Positions 60,001 through 64,000 of a DNA stretch of 64,000 nt are shown piece after piece; position 1 is the first letter of the stretch, and each line of letters opens with the position of its first letter. Below the pieces are notes generated by a model, which worked only from the letters and a program-made list of their open reading frames with translations, was not told the DNA's origin and ran no database searches. This DNA comes from an uncultured Eubacteriales bacterium. GTDB taxonomy: Bacteria > Bacillota > Clostridia > Lachnospirales > Lachnospiraceae. A program made the position numbers and the translations under genes. The stretch is from positions 99,924 through 163,923 of the forward strand of contig ONPU01000003.1 of NCBI GenBank assembly GCA_900319795.1. The letters run 5' to 3'.

Positions 60001-60426
60001 TCACCAGCCGATCCGGCCGTCAGTCATCAGGTTCAGGTAATCATTTGCCTCGGTTTCACCGGCGGATCTCAGCACAAACGAGGTAATTTCATAATAGGGC
60101 ATATTCGTCCGGGGCGATATTTTCAATACGGCTTCCGTAAGGAGGTCCTCTTCGTCGTTGACCGCCACGGTAAAGCTGAGCGTCGAAGGGGCACTGTCCG
60201 GATCCTCCGCTGCGTCCCGGGCGGCATCCCGAAGGGCGCTTTCCGCAAAGCTGACAGCGTCCTGATAATCTTTTGTACTTTGGAAAATGTGTTCCGACCG
60301 AATGAGATCGTTGCGCGCTTCCGTTATGGAGATGGCTGCAAATGTTAGCAGGCAGAGAATCAGAAATACAACGAGAAGCAGTGAAAGACCGAAGGTATGA
60401 GGACGAACCTGAGAATTCTTTTTCAT
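60001..60426 (-). CDS. Small pilin-like membrane protein (141 aa)
   Basis: One N-terminal hydrophobic helix (LSLLLVVFLILCLLTFAAI, about residues 14-32) after a short basic lead, then a soluble domain. The layout fits a minor pilin or PilX-like protein. A Gly (TFG) precedes the helix, but there is Leu, not Glu, at the fifth position after it, so the type IV cleavage signal is incomplete. It overlaps the upstream gene by four bases and lies 18 bases from pilT. No family is recognised. Confidence 0.72.
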   Translation of the reverse strand: MKKNSQVRPHTFGLSLLLVVFLILCLLTFAAISITEARNDLIRSEHIFQSTKDYQDAVSFAESALRDAARDAAEDPDSAPSTLSFTVAVNDEEDLLTEAVLKISPRTNMPYYEITSFVLRSAGETEANDYLNLMTDGRIGW

Positions 60427-60959
60427 AATTCGCCCTCCTTTACGTAGTGATCGATCGAAAGGAAAGCCGTAAGGCCGTCCGGTTTCCGGAACTCTTCTTC
60501 CGACTCTGCCGATGCGTACAAGGAGGCGGCTTCCGTGACCAGTTCCTCGATACCGGCTTCCGGATCAGAGGAAAAGCCCATATCCGCGTGCATCATGGAA
60601 TCCTGCATGGAGAAAAGTGCGCACATTTGAAATGCGGCATTGTCTTTGTCCGTTTCACGGTTCTCTTTGTCAAAATAGACGATGATGCTGTCCGCGGTCA
60701 TTTCGGCATGAGGGTATTCTGTCGCGGCCCGGTCCATCACGTCCACATAATCGGAGCCGCGGCGGATGAGTTCCGACATGGACGAAAGATCCTCGGCGGC
60801 GATGGCTGTGGAATAGGCCTCCTCACTCATGTTGTGGGCCCGCGCGAAGACGGAAAGAGATGCCGCTGCCGCAATCGCGAAGAGCAGCAGTGAAAGCAGG
60901 AGCTCCATCAGAAAGAGAAGAGAGGACGGTATTCTGTTTTTGATTATCGATTTTGCCAT
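60423..60959 (-). CDS. Pilin-like membrane protein (178 aa)
   Basis: A basic lead is followed by a hydrophobic helix (SLLFLMELLLSLLLFAIAAA) in which Glu sits five residues after the expected cleavage point, as in type IV pilins, but the Gly that should precede it is Leu. The outer domain is acidic and helical, with MDRAATEYPHAEMTADSIIV. I assign it to the pilus cassette by layout and by the four-base overlap with the next gene. No named family is recognised. Confidence 0.72.
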   Translation of the reverse strand: MAKSIIKNRIPSSLLFLMELLLSLLLFAIAAAASLSVFARAHNMSEEAYSTAIAAEDLSSMSELIRRGSDYVDVMDRAATEYPHAEMTADSIIVYFDKENRETDKDNAAFQMCALFSMQDSMMHADMGFSSDPEAGIEELVTEAASLYASAESEEEFRKPDGLTAFLSIDHYVKEGEL

Positions 60960-60998
60960 ATCATCCTTTCCGAAAACCGGAGTCCGAATCCGGTTTGT

Positions 60999-61490
60999 TT
61001 ACGCGGGCTGTCCGCTTCGGACCGCCGCGAGGAAGCTTTGGGTATTTCCGTCCGGATCCGTGCAGCTGATGCGCAGAAGGCCTCCTGTTTCGTCCTTGAC
61101 AGAAAAATCGTCAAGCGCAAGAACCGGGGTTCCCGCAGACGGATCTGTGTTGGCGCCTTTCTTCTGATACAGTTCTCTCAGAGATCCTTCATAGAGGTAA
61201 ATGCAGGTTTCATAAAGTCCGTCTTCTTCGGTATCACTGAGGATCAATGCGTCGGTTCCGCCGAACTGCCCCGCAGAAACGGCGCCGAGGGTGTCATTTT
61301 TACGAATCTTCTGAAGGATATAAGCGCGGGCTGTGTTGATGCTGTAATTTCGCTCCGCCAGATCCACGCTGTGCTTGTATACTCTTGCGGAAAAGAGGAT
61401 GACGGACACCGCGATGATCGCGAAAACCGCGAACAGAAGGAGCGGGAACAGTATGTCCAAAGGCCGGGCCTTCGGTTTTGAACGGTTCAT
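60999..61490 (-). CDS. DUF4860-like pilus-cassette protein (163 aa)
   Basis: A single N-terminal span (ILFPLLLFAVFAIIAVSVIL) followed by a soluble domain containing RAYILQKIRKND and a beta-rich end (ETGGLLRISCTDPDGNTQSF). This resembles DUF4860 proteins of Clostridia, which occur beside GspF and PilT genes, though I judge this from memory of the pattern. No Gly-xxxx-Glu prepilin signal is present. It overlaps the upstream gene by four bases. Confidence 0.72.
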   Translation of the reverse strand: MNRSKPKARPLDILFPLLLFAVFAIIAVSVILFSARVYKHSVDLAERNYSINTARAYILQKIRKNDTLGAVSAGQFGGTDALILSDTEEDGLYETCIYLYEGSLRELYQKKGANTDPSAGTPVLALDDFSVKDETGGLLRISCTDPDGNTQSFLAAVRSGQPA

Positions 61491-61828
61491 CCTGATCCCT
61501 CCTTTCGCTCGATGATCGTGAATTCCGGTCGGAGGTCCGTACCGCGGATCCGGTAGTCCACAAAGAAGCGCTCTTCATTAAAATGAAGGTCATAGTGTTC
61601 GATAAGCCAGAAGAGATCCGGAGGATAGTGACCTTCCTCCGCATAGCATTCAGTAATGCTCTTTGTGAGAGCCCTTTCGAGGGATTCCTTCTGTCTTGTC
61701 ACACTGCCGCTTCCGACTTTTGAAATTCCGTAGATGAAGAAGACAAGAAGCACGGCAAAAACCAGTACGGGTATGAGATACCCGTGCTTTTCGCCAAATC
61801 CTGTTTTCTTTCCGGAGACTGATTCCAT
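61487..61828 (-). CDS. Small single-span protein of the pilus cassette (113 aa)
   Basis: A lead of about 15 residues, a hydrophobic helix (YLIPVLVFAVLLVFFIYGI) and a short outer domain with ECYAEEGHYPPDLFWLIEHY, in which an aromatic and proline cluster recalls the GxYPxxL element of type IV pilins. The usual Glu at position five is missing. It begins 34 bases after the GspF-type gene and overlaps the next gene by four bases. Function beyond cassette membership is not known. Confidence 0.72.
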   Translation of the reverse strand: MESVSGKKTGFGEKHGYLIPVLVFAVLLVFFIYGISKVGSGSVTRQKESLERALTKSITECYAEEGHYPPDLFWLIEHYDLHFNEERFFVDYRIRGTDLRPEFTIIERKEGSG

Positions 61829-61862
61829 GATAGATCCTCTTTTACGGTATGCGATGAAAATG

Positions 61863-62903
61863 TCACATGGAGCTCATGAGGCCAAGAAGCGGGAACATGA
61901 CGGAGATCATGATCGCTCCGATCACGACCGACATGACAATGACCAGAAGCGGTTCGATGACGGCCAGCCGGTTGCCGGTCCGGGCGTCGATTTCCGTCTG
62001 GTACATATCCGCGATCCGGCCCATGACCTGATCCATGCAGCCGGTCTTCTGCCCGATGGAAAGCATTCTCGAATAGATGCCTGAAAAGATCCTGTTGTCG
62101 AAGACGGCCGATGAGAAACTCTTGCCGTTCTCCATGTCCTGCTTTGTCTTGTTGAGGACGACCGCGAAATCGGGATCCTCATTCAGCTCGCACGCGAGAT
62201 CCATGCTCTCGTCCGGGGTGAGGCCGGAGGAAAGTGTCATCTGCATCGCGCTTGCGAAACGGCAGGCGGCGACGGCGTGATTGGATTGACGGACTCCCGG
62301 GAAATGGGAGGTCAGCTTAAGAAGAGCTCCGCGTCCTTCATTTGTACGGTTGATCACGAAAATGACAAGCAGAAGAGCGAATACGATGAGAATGATGATG
62401 AGGAGATAGCGCCGAAGGCCGTCTCCGATCGAAAGAAGGACAGCCGGCAGTCCGGTCATCTCGGTGCCGAGGCTTAAGAAGACCTCGTTGAATACCGGCA
62501 TGACGCGCACAAGGAGCACCGCGATGACCACCAGCATCATGGCCGTCAGGATCATCGGATAGAAGACCGCGTTCCGCGTACTTTGGCGGATGGAATCCTC
62601 ATGCTCATAGTGCGCTTCCAGAGCCTGCATGACGGAATCGAGGTTGCCCGTCCGCTCGCCGATCTCCGTGAGGTTGACGAAATACGGAGGAAACACGCCC
62701 GCTTCCTTAAGGGCAGGCGCGAAATATCCCGTCGTGAGCATGCTCTCTTCAATCTTTCCGTAAATCGCGGCGTCCTTTTCGGAAGCCGCGTCTTCCTTCA
62801 TGATCGTGATTCCTTCAAGAGCGGAAATGCCGCTTTTCAATACGAGAGCCATCTGGCCGGCAAATGAGGAAAGCTCGGTGAATGAAAGTATTTCTTCAGA
62901 CAT
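61863..62903 (-). CDS. GspF/PilC-family platform protein
   Basis: A 346-residue inner-membrane protein with two copies of the GspF domain (about residues 5-130 and 205-330) and three hydrophobic spans near 115-135, 165-185 and at the end. LVLKSGISALEGITIM and MQMTLSSGLTPDESMDLA are the repeated helices. It is the docking platform for the pilus ATPase. It is shorter than PilC of Gram-negative bacteria (about 400). AAAGGAGC precedes the ATG, 18 bases after the lipoprotein gene. Confidence 0.92.
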   Translation of the reverse strand: MSEEILSFTELSSFAGQMALVLKSGISALEGITIMKEDAASEKDAAIYGKIEESMLTTGYFAPALKEAGVFPPYFVNLTEIGERTGNLDSVMQALEAHYEHEDSIRQSTRNAVFYPMILTAMMLVVIAVLLVRVMPVFNEVFLSLGTEMTGLPAVLLSIGDGLRRYLLIIILIVFALLLVIFVINRTNEGRGALLKLTSHFPGVRQSNHAVAACRFASAMQMTLSSGLTPDESMDLACELNEDPDFAVVLNKTKQDMENGKSFSSAVFDNRIFSGIYSRMLSIGQKTGCMDQVMGRIADMYQTEIDARTGNRLAVIEPLLVIVMSVVIGAIMISVMFPLLGLMSSM

Positions 62904-62921
62904 AAAATGCTCCTTTCGGGC

Positions 62922-63887
62922 TCAATAGTTGTAAAGCAATACGTAATTCGAACGATCCCGGATGTATTTCTGAATGTCCTTGGGACTGTTGGCGGTGCCG
63001 AGCACCGGATCGATCAATACCCATTCTCTTCCGGGAGAATGGATGACCTCCGAAACGGTTCCCGCTTTGGTCAGATAAGCGCTGACCCAGACATGCAGCG
63101 TATCGCCGCTGTATCCGACCGAGAGCCTCGAAGGAACGCCTCCCGCCCTTAAAAGAGCAGCCATTTCAGAGGCCAGATCATAGGCAATCCCGGCGGATTC
63201 TCCTGAAAACGCGTCCGGATCAGGCACGTAATCGGCGCGCGTTTCGGAAGCGGCGTATTCGTCATATTGATAAGAGGAAATGATATCGTCATATACTTTT
63301 CCGGCAAATTCCAGATCTGAAGAGGATTCCGCGGCAAGTTCCGCGGCCTTATTCGCGACGGGACCGTCGCTGCTCCAGTTGACATAATAACTCGGAAGAA
63401 GGAACGGCGTATAGCCGTCGGTTTCGCCGGCGTCAAAAGAGGAGGAGCAGACGTAGGCGTATTTCCCTGTGTTCTCCGTCCTTTTGAGGATGTCGAGCCT
63501 GAACGTCCCCCCTTCACCGGGGAGGCTGAGGACCACCTCGCGGCCGGCAGCCGTAAACGGACACGGGATTCTCATTCCGTCCGGGCAGAGAAGCTGTATG
63601 AGGCCGTCGCCGAACGCCTCCCCGGCTGTAACGATCACCTGGCCTTTTCCGGAAGCGAGTTCGGCTTTGAGGCCTTCTTCTGTGTCTTCGAAGAGCACGG
63701 TCCGTTCATCGACGGCTGCTTCAGGTTCGGCGGAAGCGGTCCATTCGGTGCGGGTGCCTTTCGCGGCGGCTGCCGGAAGGGTTTCATTTCCACAGCCGGC
63801 AAGTATGGCAAGACAGCACAAAATACCTGCAGCTTTAAGGCGCAGGCCGCGGGATGTCCGGTTCGGTTTTGATTCATATCGTTTCAC
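62922..63887 (-). CDS. Transglutaminase-fold lipoprotein, catalytic Cys replaced by Ala
   Basis: A 321-residue protein with a signal peptide ending in the lipobox LAGC (Cys32), so it should be a membrane lipoprotein. Residues about 225-300 match the transglutaminase core: SAGIAYDLASEMAALLRAGG, then HVW with His265, and WVLIDP with Asp293. The position of the catalytic cysteine (GxCxD) is Ala235, encoded by GCC, so the enzyme is predicted inactive and perhaps binding only. It is the first gene of the pilus cassette. The GTG start at 63887 lies only about eight bases from a -10 box and no ribosome site is seen; a later start is possible. Confidence 0.85.
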   Translation of the reverse strand: MKRYESKPNRTSRGLRLKAAGILCCLAILAGCGNETLPAAAAKGTRTEWTASAEPEAAVDERTVLFEDTEEGLKAELASGKGQVIVTAGEAFGDGLIQLLCPDGMRIPCPFTAAGREVVLSLPGEGGTFRLDILKRTENTGKYAYVCSSSFDAGETDGYTPFLLPSYYVNWSSDGPVANKAAELAAESSSDLEFAGKVYDDIISSYQYDEYAASETRADYVPDPDAFSGESAGIAYDLASEMAALLRAGGVPSRLSVGYSGDTLHVWVSAYLTKAGTVSEVIHSPGREWVLIDPVLGTANSPKDIQKYIRDRSNYVLLYNY

Positions 63888-63894
63888 GATAGGT

Positions 63895-63903
63895 ATTATA
63901 GCA
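63895..63903 (-). promoter_or_regulatory. Extended -10 promoter of the pilus cassette
   Basis: On the minus strand TGCTATAAT occupies 63903-63895. Transcription would begin near 63888, at the proposed GTG codon itself. No good -35 is found 16-18 bases upstream. Confidence 0.5.
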
Positions 63904-64000
63904 CTTTCATGATCAACGTGCGAGTATTTCTGGTACGGGCGCGCGGGAAAAAGTCTGTTAAAGAATATGTTTGCCCTTTTTGAAAATAATTGTTATAGTA

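Overview
The window reads as chromosomal sequence from a Gram-positive, probably anaerobic Clostridia, most like the Lachnospiraceae. The support is a nine-gene V/A-type rotary ATPase operon, AddAB instead of RecBCD, a MecA adaptor, a CIRCE/HrcA heat-shock operator, a prfB gene with the RF2 programmed frameshift, an HU-RqcP pair, a small 2[4Fe-4S] ferredoxin and a clostripain-type protease. Most genes are moderately GC-rich; the clearest AT-rich exception is a gene-poor stretch near 10.1-11.2 kb. The species cannot be named from the sequence alone.

Layout. 1-3.1 kb: the end of a GH42 beta-galactosidase and a GH43 glycosidase, a plant-glycan pair. 3.1-5.4 kb: a duplicated promoter module, a PAP2 phosphatase, a small unknown protein and a TtcA-like tRNA thiolase. 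5.5-6.7 kb: an orphan multi-sugar ABC ATPase. 6.8-10.1 kb: a PucR-type regulator and an aconitase-family hydratase. 10.1-11.2 kb: two perfect palindromes, a near-consensus promoter and what looks like a decayed gene. 11.3-12.0 kb: an RluA-family pseudouridine synthase. 12.1-23.3 kb: V-ATPase genes in the order H-like, I, K, E, C, F, A, B, D, followed by an unknown exported 832-residue protein whose start overlaps the stop of subunit D. The K subunit carries the residues that bind sodium in the Enterococcus enzyme.

23.3-37 kb: asnS, a MATE exporter, addB-addA, prfB, hom and an aspartokinase. 37-39 kb: divergent DUF1858 and ferredoxin genes sharing a palindrome, mecA, and about 700 bp without a gene that holds a promoter and several nested stems (possible structured RNA). 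39.1-46.5 kb: a GH18-type exported protein that seems to lack a normal start codon, a DivIVA-like coiled coil, upp, dCMP deaminase, proS, cca, hup and rqcP. 46.6-50 kb: phosphoglucomutase (minus strand), CIRCE-controlled hsp20, a 181-bp palindromic element and tmk.

50.1-55.2 kb holds the cytoplasmic and membrane half of a Tad pilus machine (TadV, TadZ, TadA, TadB, TadC) but no recognisable pilin; the run ends in a 16-codon stub abutting an opposed radical-SAM gene. 56.2-58.8 kb is a membrane-anchored clostripain-family protease. 58.9-63.9 kb, on the minus strand, is a compact type IV pilus-like cassette: a transglutaminase-fold lipoprotein lacking its catalytic cysteine, a GspF/PilC platform protein, four small single-span pilin-like proteins and PilT, with no PilB within the window. 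This cassette and the incomplete Tad locus are the best candidates for poorly described biology here.
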